64,000 nt of DNA from Nakamurella panacisegetis. GTDB lineage: Bacteria; Actinomycetota; Actinomycetes; Mycobacteriales; Nakamurellaceae. Both the position numbers and the translations under genes were made by a program. Of the stretch, positions 1-8,202 are shown piece by piece; position 1 is the first letter of the stretch, and the number at the start of each line of letters is the position of its first letter. The DNA is taken from NCBI RefSeq assembly GCF_900104535.1, contig NZ_LT629710.1, positions 2,790,001 through 2,854,000 of the forward strand. The letters run 5' to 3'. The notes beneath the pieces were generated by a model. The model searched no databases. It was not told the origin of the DNA and worked only from the letters and a program-made list of their open reading frames with translations.

Positions 1-1
1 G

Positions 2-1210
2 CTGCAGGCCTGGTTGCCTGACGCGATGGAGGGCCCGACCCCGGTGTCGGCCCTGATCCATGCCGCGACCATGGTCACCGCCGGCGTCTACCTGATCGCC
101 CGGTCGGCGCCGATCTACAACCTGACCTCGGACGGCCGGCTGGTGGTGTCCATCATCGGTACGGTCACTCTGCTGGTCGGCTGCATTGCCGGGTGCGCCA
201 AGGACGACATCAAGAAAGTCCTGGCCTACTCGACGGTCTCGCAAATCGGCTACATGTTCCTGGCTGTCGGCCTGGGCAGCGGCGTGTACGCGCTCGGCAT
301 CCTGCACCTGTTGACCCACGGCTTCTTCAAGGCCGGCCTGTTCCTCGGGGCCGGCAGCGTCATGCACGGCATGAACGACGACGTCGACATGCGGCACTAC
401 GGCGGCCTGGCCCGCAAGATGCCGATCACCTTCTGGACGATCATGGCCGGATACCTGGCCCTGATCGGCTTCCCGTTCCTGTCCGGATACTTCTCGAAGG
501 ACCCGATCATCGAGGCGGCGTTCTCGGCCGGGGGAGCCAAGGGCGCGCTGCTCGGCGGCGCCGCCCTGCTGGGCGCGGGTCTGACCGCGTTCTACATGAC
601 CCGGTTGATGATCATGACCTTCTTCGGCGAGGCCCGCTGGAAGCACCTGCGATCGGCCGACGGGCGGGAGTACCACCCGCACGAGTCGCCTCTGGTGATG
701 ACCGTGCCGATGATCATCCTGGCCGTCGGATCGGTCGGCGCGGGTGCGTTCCTGGCCGTCGGCAACCGGCTGGTCGAGTGGCTGGCCCCGTCGGTGGGGG
801 AGTTCCACGAGCCGCACCCGCCGGTGGCCAAGATCGTCATCACGGTCGGAACGCTGGTGGTCGTCGCGGCCGGCGTCGGTGTCGCCTACCTGCTGGTCGG
901 GCGGCAGCCGGTCCCGGTGACGCGGCCCGAGAAGGTCAGCGCGCTGGTGCGTTTCGCTCGGGCCGACGCCGGCGGCAATGCCGTCAACGAGGCTCTGGTG
1001 GCCCGTCCCGGCCAATGGCTGGGTGGGGCGCTGATCTACGCCGACAACCGCGGCGTCGACGGCGCGGTCAACGGGTTGGCCGCGGCGCTCGGCGGACTGT
1101 CCGGTCGATGGCGCCGGTGGCAGAACGGTTTCGTCCGCTCCTACGCCCTGTCGATGCTCTCCGGCACCTTCCTGGTCGTCGCCGCCCTGATCGTGGTGAG
1201 GTTCGCATGA
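2..1210 (+). CDS. nuoL: NADH-quinone oxidoreductase subunit L, 3' part only
   Basis: C-terminal part of the NuoL proton-pumping subunit of respiratory complex I; the reading frame is open at the left edge, so the start lies outside the window. The visible protein opens with the antiporter-family motif [19 protein letters not shown], followed by the conserved lysine/histidine helices ([24 protein letters not shown]) and several more hydrophobic helices. It ends with a basic amphipathic stretch and a last membrane helix, as expected for the NuoL lateral arm. nuoM and nuoN follow on the same strand, the normal nuoLMN order. The gap to nuoM is about 106 bp and is filled by a palindromic element. 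Confidence 0.97.
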   Translation: MQAWLPDAMEGPTPVSALIHAATMVTAGVYLIARSAPIYNLTSDGRLVVSIIGTVTLLVGCIAGCAKDDIKKVLAYSTVSQIGYMFLAVGLGSGVYALGILHLLTHGFFKAGLFLGAGSVMHGMNDDVDMRHYGGLARKMPITFWTIMAGYLALIGFPFLSGYFSKDPIIEAAFSAGGAKGALLGGAALLGAGLTAFYMTRLMIMTFFGEARWKHLRSADGREYHPHESPLVMTVPMIILAVGSVGAGAFLAVGNRLVEWLAPSVGEFHEPHPPVAKIVITVGTLVVVAAGVGVAYLLVGRQPVPVTRPEKVSALVRFARADAGGNAVNEALVARPGQWLGGALIYADNRGVDGAVNGLAAALGGLSGRWRRWQNGFVRSYALSMLSGTFLVVAALIVVRFA

Positions 1211-1211
1211 A

Positions 1212-1296
1212 CAGCGCATACAGAACTGCCCGGCACATACGGAAGTTCCCGAAATCGGCGGTTACTAGGCCGATCTGGGCAGTTCGATCTGCGCTG
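1212..1296. repeat. Palindromic intergenic element A (GCGCATA family)
   Basis: An 85-bp imperfect inverted repeat filling the nuoL-nuoM gap. The outer arms (CAGCGCATACAGAACTGCCC at 1212-1231 and its partner at 1277-1296) match at 17 of 20 positions. Inside is a second copy of the about 19-bp unit (GCACATACGGAAGTTCCCG) and a small inner hairpin ATCGGC...GCCGAT. The same unit recurs in elements at 12314-12431 and 25401-25481. The RNA would fold into a long stem. A gap this long between nuoL and nuoM is unusual, so insertion is likely. Confidence 0.75.
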
Positions 1297-1316
1297 ACCG
1301 GGACGGAGGACGCACG

Positions 1317-3050
1317 ATGAACGGCTTCCCCTACCTGGTTGTCCTCATCGCCCTCCCGCTCGTCGGGGCCGGGGTGGTCGCGTTCATGGGCGGGGCGCCG
1401 GTGCGCACCGTGAAATCGGTCGCGCTCGGCTTCTCACTGGTCGAATTCGTGATGGCCGTGGTGTTGTGGATCGCCTACACCCACCCGGCCGCCCAGATCG
1501 GATCGGGAAGCTTCTCCGCGGCTGACTCTCCCTTCCGGCAGACCTTCTCGGTCGACTGGATCCGCAGTTTCGGGATTCACTTCTCGCTCGGCGTTGACGG
1601 CATCTCGCTGGTGATGATCGCCCTGATCGCATTCCTGGTGCCGATCGTGCTGGGCGCGTCCTGGGAGGAGAAGGTGCCCCAGGGGCGCACCGTCGGCGGC
1701 TATTTCGCGCTGATCCTGGTGATGCAGGCGGCCATGACGGGGGTCTTCGCGGCCACCGACGTGTTCGTGTTCTACGTGATGTTCGAGGTCATGTTGATCC
1801 CGATGTACTTCCTGATCGGCGCGTTCGGCGGGGTACGACGGGCCTACGCGGCGACCAAGTTCTTCCTCTACTCGCTGATCGGCGGCCTGTTGATGCTGGC
1901 GTCGATCATCGCGTTGTTCGTGGCGTCCGGGCGTACGCCGGACCGGGCCGGGCTGGGCGGGACTCTGGACTGGAACACGTTGCGCAACATCGCCCACGAG
2001 ATCCCGCCGTCGACCCAGATGTGGATCTTCGCGGGTTTCGCCATCGCCTTCGCCATCAAGGCGCCATTGGTCCCGCTGCACACCTGGCTGCCCGACGCCG
2101 GTTCGGAGGCGCCGGTCGGTGCGGGCACGCTGCTGGTCGGCGTGCTGGACAAGGTCGGCACCTTCGGTTTCCTGCGGATCTGTCTGCCCTTGCTGCCGGC
2201 GGCATCGAGCCGGCTGGCCTGGCTGATCATCACCCTCGCGGTGGTGGGCATCATCTACGGCGCGATCGTGGCGGCCGGGCAGAGCGACCTCAAGCGCTTC
2301 GTCACCTACACGTCCATCGCGCACTTCGGGTTCATCGCCCTCGGCGTCTTCGCGTTCACCACGCAGTCGATCAGCGGGGCCGTGCTCTACATGGTCAACC
2401 ACGGTCTGGCCACCGCGCTGCTGTTCCTGGTGGTGGGGATGCTGACCGCGCGCGGGGCGTCCCGGAACATCGCCGACTACGGCGGGGTCTGGAAGGTCGC
2501 GCCCCTGCTCGGCGGGTTCTTCCTGATCGGGGCGCTGGCCACCATCGCCATGCCGGGGACGAACTCGTTCGTGTCGGAGTTCCTGGTGCTGATCGGCACC
2601 TTCAGCCGATATCCGGCGTGGGCCGTCGTGGCCACCACCGGCATCGTGTTCGCGGCCGTCTACATGCTCTGGATCTTCCAGCGCACCATGACCGGCCCGG
2701 TTCGCGGAGCCGCTGTGCTGCAACAGGAACCGGATGACGAGTCGCCGCTCGGCGGGCCGACCGGCCGGCCCTCGCTCCCGTCGGGAGCGAGGGCCACCAC
2801 GGCCACGCTCGCCCACCAGCCGACCGCGGTGAAGGTCCGTTTCGGCGACCTGACCAAGCGCGAGATCGGCGTTCTGACGCCGCTGGTGGTGCTGATCATC
2901 TTCCTCGGGGTCTACCCGAAACCGGTGTTGGACGTGATCAACCCGACCGCGGAGCAGACCGTCGGCTGGTCGTGCCACACGGATCCGGTGCCGGCCCATG
3001 CGGCCGCCGCCGGTACCACCGCAGTGACCATCTCGGAGGGGTGCCAGTGA
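1317..3050 (+). CDS. nuoM: NADH-quinone oxidoreductase subunit M
   Basis: Antiporter-like membrane subunit of complex I, 577 residues, moving protons across the inner membrane during menaquinone reduction. Visible family signatures include FYVMFEVMLIPMYFLIG (with the conserved glutamate), KAPLVPLHTWLPDAGSEAPV, SDLKRFVTYTSIAHFGFI and the discontinuous helices that follow. The start is the ATG 7 bp after GGAGGA. About 60 residues of charged, low-hydrophobicity linker (around residues 460-525) sit before the last helix, a common variable region in actinobacterial NuoM. Its stop overlaps the GTG start of nuoN as GTGA, so translation of the two is probably coupled. Confidence 0.98.
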   Translation: MNGFPYLVVLIALPLVGAGVVAFMGGAPVRTVKSVALGFSLVEFVMAVVLWIAYTHPAAQIGSGSFSAADSPFRQTFSVDWIRSFGIHFSLGVDGISLVMIALIAFLVPIVLGASWEEKVPQGRTVGGYFALILVMQAAMTGVFAATDVFVFYVMFEVMLIPMYFLIGAFGGVRRAYAATKFFLYSLIGGLLMLASIIALFVASGRTPDRAGLGGTLDWNTLRNIAHEIPPSTQMWIFAGFAIAFAIKAPLVPLHTWLPDAGSEAPVGAGTLLVGVLDKVGTFGFLRICLPLLPAASSRLAWLIITLAVVGIIYGAIVAAGQSDLKRFVTYTSIAHFGFIALGVFAFTTQSISGAVLYMVNHGLATALLFLVVGMLTARGASRNIADYGGVWKVAPLLGGFFLIGALATIAMPGTNSFVSEFLVLIGTFSRYPAWAVVATTGIVFAAVYMLWIFQRTMTGPVRGAAVLQQEPDDESPLGGPTGRPSLPSGARATTATLAHQPTAVKVRFGDLTKREIGVLTPLVVLIIFLGVYPKPVLDVINPTAEQTVGWSCHTDPVPAHAAAAGTTAVTISEGCQ

Positions 3051-4651
3051 GCACGCTGTATATCGCGGCCGGGTCGGTGCCCGATGCCATCAAGGCGCCG
3101 TCGGTCGACCTGACGGCCGTCATGCCGGTCCTGATCGTGCTGGGCGCAGCCTGCGTCGCGGTGGTGCTGGAGGCGGTCCTGCCCCGCGCGCAGCGCTACG
3201 TCAGTCAGCTGACGCTGGCCGTCGTCGCGATCGTCGGGGCCGGGGTCTGGACCGTCGTCGAGGGCAGTCGGCACCGGTACGCGGTGACGTTCTCCGGAGC
3301 CATCGCGGTCGATGGCGGCACGTACGTCATGTGGGGGGTGCTGCTCGCCCTGGCTCTGGCGTCGGTGTTGCTGATGGCCGATCGGGTGTCTGAGCCGGGC
3401 GGTGCCTTCGCCGCCCAGGCGTCGATCCGGGTCGGCTCCGCCCGCGACCGGACCCAGACCGCCGTCGCGTTGCCGATGCAGACCGAGGTGTTCCCGCTGA
3501 CGTTGTTCGCGATCGGCGGCATGCTGGTGTTCCCGGCCTCGTCGGACCTGCTGACGCTGTTCGTCTCGCTCGAGGTGCTGTCCTTGCCGTTGTACCTGCT
3601 GTGCGGGCTGGCCCGCCGCCGGCGGTTGATCTCGCAGGAGGCGGCGGTCAAGTACTTCCTGCTCGGCGCATTCACCTCGGCGATCCTGCTGTACGGCATC
3701 ACCCTGATCTACGGCTACGCCGGCTCGATCAAGTTCTCCGCCATTGCGGCCAAGGCCAGTGCCGGTGGTACCAGCGACCTGCTGCTGCTGGTGGGCATCG
3801 GCCTGCTGGTCGTCGGACTGCTGTTCAAGGGCAGCGTCGGGCCGTTCCACCTGTGGACCCCCGACGTCTACCAGGGGGCCCCGACCCCGGTCACGGCCTT
3901 CATGGCGGCGTGCACCAAGGTCGCCGCCTTCGCCGCCATGGTCCGCGTGTTCCAGGTCGCCATCGGCCCGATGGCCTGGTCCTGGCGACCGGTGCTGTGG
4001 GTGGTGGCGATCGCCTCCATGCTGATCGGCGCGATCCTCGGCATCACGCAGACCGACATGAAGCGGGTGCTGGCCTACTCGTCGGTCGCCCACGCCGGGT
4101 TCATCCTCCTGGGCGTGATGGCGATCAGCCAGAACGGCGCCTCGGGCACGATGTTCTACCTGCTGACCTACGGGTTCGCCACCGTCGGCTCGTTCGCGAT
4201 CTTCACGCTGGTCCGCAAGGGCGACGGGGAAGCGTCGAATCTGTCCGACTGGGCCGGTCTGGCCAAACGATCGCCGCTCATGGCGGCATGCATGAGCCTG
4301 TTCCTGCTGTCCTTCGCGGGGATCCCGCTGACCAGCGGGTTCATCGGCAAGCTGAGCGTGTTCAGCGCGGCCACGGAAGCCGGGATGGGGCCGCTGGTGG
4401 TGGTGGCCATGATCGCCACCGCGATCACCGCGTTCTTCTACCTCCGGGTGGTCGTGCTGATGTACTTCTCGGCGCCGGTGTCCGGCTCGCTCGACCCCGA
4501 CGCCGCGGTGACGACCGAGCCGTTCGTCGTCGTTCCGGGCACCCTGACCGGAATCGTCATCGGCCTCAGCGTTGCCGTCACGTTGGTGCTGGGCATCTTC
4601 CCGCAGCCGTTCCTGGACGGGTTGCAGGTGCCGTGGCCTTTACTGTCCTGA
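3047..4651 (+). CDS. nuoN: NADH-quinone oxidoreductase subunit N
   Basis: Third antiporter-like subunit of complex I, 534 residues from the GTG at 3047, which overlaps the nuoM stop and follows a GGAGGGG binding site. Motifs include LEVLSLPLYLLCG, KGSVGPFHLWTPDVYQGAP and TDMKRVLAYSSVAHAGFILLG, all typical of NuoN. An earlier in-frame start would run back into nuoM and is rejected. It ends 22 bp before the polyprenyl synthase gene, which suggests one transcript joining the respiratory complex to quinone side-chain synthesis. Confidence 0.98.
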   Translation: MSTLYIAAGSVPDAIKAPSVDLTAVMPVLIVLGAACVAVVLEAVLPRAQRYVSQLTLAVVAIVGAGVWTVVEGSRHRYAVTFSGAIAVDGGTYVMWGVLLALALASVLLMADRVSEPGGAFAAQASIRVGSARDRTQTAVALPMQTEVFPLTLFAIGGMLVFPASSDLLTLFVSLEVLSLPLYLLCGLARRRRLISQEAAVKYFLLGAFTSAILLYGITLIYGYAGSIKFSAIAAKASAGGTSDLLLLVGIGLLVVGLLFKGSVGPFHLWTPDVYQGAPTPVTAFMAACTKVAAFAAMVRVFQVAIGPMAWSWRPVLWVVAIASMLIGAILGITQTDMKRVLAYSSVAHAGFILLGVMAISQNGASGTMFYLLTYGFATVGSFAIFTLVRKGDGEASNLSDWAGLAKRSPLMAACMSLFLLSFAGIPLTSGFIGKLSVFSAATEAGMGPLVVVAMIATAITAFFYLRVVVLMYFSAPVSGSLDPDAAVTTEPFVVVPGTLTGIVIGLSVAVTLVLGIFPQPFLDGLQVPWPLLS

Positions 4652-4673
4652 CTGCTGCCGTAGGGTCGTCGAT

Positions 4674-5669
4674 GTGAACGCACCGACCATCCTCGCCGGT
4701 ATAGAACTTGCCGACCCGGCCTTGGCCGCCCGGGTCGCGGCCGGCCTGGCCCGCGTCGAAGAGGTCCTCGAACGCGAGATGGCCAGCGAGTTCGATTTCG
4801 TCACCGAAGCGGCATCCCACCTGATGCATGCGGGCGGCAAGCGCTTCCGCCCGCTGTTCACGTTGGTCGCCGCCGGTGTCGGGCCCAACGCCGACTCGCA
4901 GGACGTGATCACCGCGTCGGCCGTCGTCGAACTCATCCACCTGGCCACGCTCTACCACGACGACGTGATGGACGAGGCCGACCTGCGTCGCGGGGCCAAG
5001 TCGGCGAACGCCCGTTGGGACAACTCGATCGCCATCCTGACCGGTGACTTCCTGTTCGCCCACGCCTCGCGTCTGGTGGCCGACCTCGGTCCGGACGCGG
5101 TACGGATCATCGCCGAGACCTTCGCCGAACTGGTCACCGGGCAGACTCGGGAAACGGTCGGTCCACGCCCCGGTGCCGATCCCATCGCACATCACCTGAC
5201 GGTGCTGGACGAGAAGACCGCGGCCTTGATCGACACCTGCGCCCGCTACGCCGGCATGTTCTCCGGGGCATCGGCGGCCGAGACCGCCGCGCTGCGCCGT
5301 TTCGGCCGGGCCGTCGGGGTGGCGTTCCAGATCTCCGACGACATCATCGACGTGGCCTCGGACGAGTCGGGGAAGACGCCCGGCACGGACCTGCGCGAGG
5401 GCGTCGCCACCCTGCCGGTGTTCTACACCCTGGCCGACCCGACATCCGATCCCCGGCTGGTGGAGCTGGTGTCCGGCCCGATCGAGTCCGAGGCGGAACT
5501 CGCCGAGGCGGTGTCACTGCTGCGGGCCTCGGCCGGGCTGGCCCAGGCGAGAGCGACCCTGGACAACTACGCATCGACCGCCCTGGACGAGCTGAACAGC
5601 CTGGCTCCGTCGCCCGCCCGGGATGCCCTGGTGTCGTTGACCCAGTTCGTGGTGGCGCGGACCAGGTAG
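4674..5669 (+). CDS. Trans-polyprenyl diphosphate synthase (menaquinone side chain type)
   Basis: All-alpha class I prenyltransferase, 331 residues, that lengthens an allylic diphosphate with isopentenyl diphosphate. Both aspartate-rich metal sites are visible: HDDVMDEADLRRG near residue 97 and DDIIDVASDESGKTPGTDL near residue 222, plus GGKRFRP near residue 55 for substrate binding. The GTG at 4674 is chosen because the family N-terminus begins there; upstream sequence overlaps nuoN. Its place right after nuoLMN fits a role in the menaquinone tail (GrcC/HepT-like), though chain length cannot be read from sequence alone. It faces rarD, which ends 24 bp away. Confidence 0.93.
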   Translation: MNAPTILAGIELADPALAARVAAGLARVEEVLEREMASEFDFVTEAASHLMHAGGKRFRPLFTLVAAGVGPNADSQDVITASAVVELIHLATLYHDDVMDEADLRRGAKSANARWDNSIAILTGDFLFAHASRLVADLGPDAVRIIAETFAELVTGQTRETVGPRPGADPIAHHLTVLDEKTAALIDTCARYAGMFSGASAAETAALRRFGRAVGVAFQISDDIIDVASDESGKTPGTDLREGVATLPVFYTLADPTSDPRLVELVSGPIESEAELAEAVSLLRASAGLAQARATLDNYASTALDELNSLAPSPARDALVSLTQFVVARTR

Positions 5670-5693
5670 TCGCCCGAACCGTCAGCCCAAGCG

Positions 5694-6608
5694 TCAGCTC
5701 TGGGCCGGGGCCGGTCGATCCGTCGCCGGCCGGCGCGCATGAACGTGGGCCCGGCGCGCTTCGCGCAACCCGCTCACCGACAGCGCGATCAAGGCGATCC
5801 AGATCAGGACGAACCCGATCCAGCGAGCGGTGATCATCTGCTCGTGCAGCCAGGTCACGCCGATCAGGAACTGCACGACCGGCGTCAGGTACTGCAGCAG
5901 TCCGAGGATCGACAGCGGCAGGGCCCGGGCCGATGCGGCGAAGGCCAGCAGGGGCAGCACCGTCACGACTCCGGACAGGGCCAGCAGCAACACGTGCCCG
6001 GTGCCGTGTCCGGTGAGGGTCGACTGTCCCTTCAGCTGCAGGTAGGCGAGGTACCCGAGGGCCGGAACGAGCAACACCACGCCTTCGGAGGTCAGCGAGG
6101 CCGGCGGCGGGAGCGGGATCACCTTCTTCACCAGCCCGTACAGGCCGAAGGTGACGGCCAGGATCACCGCGATCCAGGGAAAGCGGCCCCCGGCGATCGC
6201 GATCACCAGTACGGCGGCCCCGCCGAGTCCGACCGCGGCCCACTGGACGGGGCGCAGTCGCTCGCGGAAGACGAGCACCCCGAGCAGCACGCTGACCAGC
6301 GGATTGATGAAGTAGCCGAGGGCCGCCTCCACCACCTTGCCGCTGTTGACGGCGTAGATGTACACGCCCCAGTTGATCGAGATCAGCACCGACGCGGCGA
6401 CCACGAGCAGCCAGGTCCGGCCGGCCATCGCGCGGATCGTCGACCACTGGCGCAGCACCGACACCACGACGCCCATCACCACCAGGGACCACACCATCCG
6501 GTGGGCCAGGATCTCCCCGGCCTTGGCCGGTTCCAGCAGGGGCCAGTACAGCGGGAACAGACCCCAGATGAGGTAGGCGACGACTCCGAAGACCACTCCG
6601 CGGCGCAT
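5694..6608 (-). CDS. rarD: RarD-like EamA/DMT-family transporter
   Basis: Integral membrane protein of 304 residues with about ten hydrophobic segments in two EamA-type halves. The N-terminus (VAYLIWGLFPLYWPLL) and GEILAHRMVWSL segment are characteristic of RarD/YojE permeases, and NWGVYIYAVNSGKVVEAALG is the family signature. Substrate is not established for most RarD proteins; the name only marks the family. The C-terminus is a basic, histidine- and proline-rich tail. It begins at an ATG that shares bases with the stop of the upstream Lrp gene (ATGA), so the two are probably co-translated and the regulator may control it. Confidence 0.9.
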   Translation of the reverse strand: MRRGVVFGVVAYLIWGLFPLYWPLLEPAKAGEILAHRMVWSLVVMGVVVSVLRQWSTIRAMAGRTWLLVVAASVLISINWGVYIYAVNSGKVVEAALGYFINPLVSVLLGVLVFRERLRPVQWAAVGLGGAAVLVIAIAGGRFPWIAVILAVTFGLYGLVKKVIPLPPPASLTSEGVVLLVPALGYLAYLQLKGQSTLTGHGTGHVLLLALSGVVTVLPLLAFAASARALPLSILGLLQYLTPVVQFLIGVTWLHEQMITARWIGFVLIWIALIALSVSGLREARRAHVHARRPATDRPAPAQS

Positions 6609-7066
6609 CAGGCGCGGCCGTCTACCACGTTCGGGCGGTCGAGCAGCGTCGACAGGACGATCCGTGATTCCGTCCTGGCCACGCCGTCGGCGGCCCGCAG
6701 GCGCTCCAGGGCCTGCTCGAAATGAGCCATGTCGGCCGCGCGGACGTGCACCAGCACATCGGCGTCACCGGACACCGTGTAGGCCGCGACGACCTCGGCG
6801 ATCGGCGTCAGGATGGCCCGTATCCGGGTTGGGGTGATGTTCCCGCCGTAGGTGACGGCGACGAACGCCTCGGTGTGCCAACCGACCGAACCCGGGTCGA
6901 CCCGGGCCGTGAAGCCGGTGATCACTCCCTCGGCCCGGAGCCGGTCGACCCGACGTTTGACGGCGGGTGCCGACAGCCCGACCGACTCGCCGATCTCGCG
7001 GAACGATGAGCGGGCGTCTTCGATCAGACACGAAATGATGTGATGGTCAATAGAGTCGAGCTGCAA
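6608..7066 (-). CDS. Lrp/AsnC-family transcriptional regulator
   Basis: A 152-residue DNA-binding protein with an N-terminal AsnC-type winged helix (LDSIDHHIISCLIEDARSS, helix-turn-helix around IGESVGLSAPAVKRRVDRL) and a C-terminal RAM ligand domain ending VARTESRIVLSTLL. The TTG start is supported by AAGGAG seven bases upstream; no better in-frame start exists. Overlap with the rarD start suggests an amino-acid-responsive regulator of the exporter and of itself, as with other Lrp-transporter pairs. That link is inference. Confidence 0.93.
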   Translation of the reverse strand: MQLDSIDHHIISCLIEDARSSFREIGESVGLSAPAVKRRVDRLRAEGVITGFTARVDPGSVGWHTEAFVAVTYGGNITPTRIRAILTPIAEVVAAYTVSGDADVLVHVRAADMAHFEQALERLRAADGVARTESRIVLSTLLDRPNVVDGRA

Positions 7067-7178
7067 CGAACTGCTCCTTCAACACGGGCCTGATGGCACA
7101 ATCATAATCCTGACGTATGACCGATGGCGCCGTGTTTGCGGTCCGATGACGGGATCGGGGGCTACCGGTGACCGGGGT

Positions 7179-7670
7179 CTACCGGTAGTTGGTGAACTGC
7201 AGGGCCACCTCGAGGTCGGCCGCCTTCAGCAGGGCGATGACGGCCTGCAAGTCGTCCCGCTTCTTGCCCGACACCCGAAGCTGGTCCCCCTGGATCTGGG
7301 CCTGGACCCCCTTGGGGCCCTCCTCGCGGATCTTCTTCGATATCAGCTTGGCCTGCTCCGACGAGATGCCCTGGACCAGTTTGCCCGACGCCTTGTACGT
7401 CTTGCCGGACTGCACCGGCTCATCCATGTCCAGTGCCCGCATCGAGATGCCGCGCTTGATCAACTTCTCCTTGAAGACGTCGATGGCGGCCAGGGCCCGC
7501 TCCTCGGTCGACGACGTGATGGTGATGCCTTCCTCGCCGGCCCAGGCGATGGTGGAATCGGTGCCGCGGAAGTCGAATCGCTGGCTCAACTCCTTCGCCG
7601 CCTGGTTGAGCGCGTTGTCGGCCTCCTGGCGGTCGACCTTGCTCACGATGTCGAATGACGGGTCAGCCAT
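7179..7670 (-). CDS. YajQ-family nucleotide-binding protein
   Basis: Cytosolic protein of 163 residues, full length for the YajQ/UPF0234 family. It begins [23 protein letters not shown] and carries the family's RFDFRGTD and [23 protein letters not shown] stretches, ending in FTNYR. YajQ proteins bind nucleotides or RNA, and a Xanthomonas homologue binds cyclic di-GMP. Here a GGDEF/EAL protein lies about 530 bp away on the other strand, which may be chance. ATG start at 7670. Confidence 0.95.
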   Translation of the reverse strand: MADPSFDIVSKVDRQEADNALNQAAKELSQRFDFRGTDSTIAWAGEEGITITSSTEERALAAIDVFKEKLIKRGISMRALDMDEPVQSGKTYKASGKLVQGISSEQAKLISKKIREEGPKGVQAQIQGDQLRVSGKKRDDLQAVIALLKAADLEVALQFTNYR

Positions 7671-7829
7671 CTCGGTACGCCTCTCTCGGTGCTCGGATTC
7701 GTCTCGCCCCGCTCCGGCCGACCTGGCCGGACGGAGCCCGCCTCGACGCTACCGCCACGGATTGGGATAGTTGGCCACCGCCTAGTAATGTTCACGCCGC
7801 AGTACGGGACGAACGCGTCCCGAGAACGA

Positions 7830-7910
7830 GGCAGGTTGCCCGAGTGGCCAAAGGGAGCTGACTGTAAATCAGCCGCGCAAGCTACGGGGGTTCAAATCCC
7901 TCACCTGCCA
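7830..7910 (+). tRNA. tRNA-Tyr (GTA)
   Basis: Class II tRNA with acceptor arms GGCAGGT (7830-7836) and ACCTGCC (7903-7909), anticodon stem GCTGA/TCAGC around loop CTGTAAA giving anticodon GTA, a long variable arm, and T arm GGGTTCAAATCCC. CCA is not encoded directly after the discriminator base. A strong hairpin follows 8 bp downstream. Confidence 0.97.
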
Positions 7911-7917
7911 CACCAGA

Positions 7918-7949
7918 TCTGGCCCCGCACCGCATGGTGCGGGGCCAGA
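7918..7949 (+). terminator. Hairpin terminator after tRNA-Tyr
   Basis: A perfect 14-bp inverted repeat (TCTGGCCCCGCACC and its complement) with loop GCAT directly after the tRNA. No T-run follows, which is common for actinobacterial terminators. Confidence 0.75.
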
Positions 7950-8202
7950 CGGCTGTCACGACCGGGTGAAGACCCCGTGCGCCGACCTGTTCGCGTGACG
8001 TCGTGACCTGAACAGCAGAGTGAATGTTGTCCATCCGTGGAACGATTTGCTGTTCTTCGATCGCTAATCGGGGCGCTGGAAGTTACGCTTCGCTCATGAG
8101 CGGTTGAGACGTTGGCCCAAATGCCGTGCCCGGAACACGCAGGTGGCTTCATCGGCGGGGTAGATCCGTCGCAGACCGTCAGTGAACACGAGAGGTGACG
8201 CA

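Noticed and set aside
1434-2999. Long minus-strand ORF opposite nuoM
   Set aside because: Composition is an antisense shadow (Arg/His/Gln/Asp-rich) of the real NuoM frame, with no domain features.
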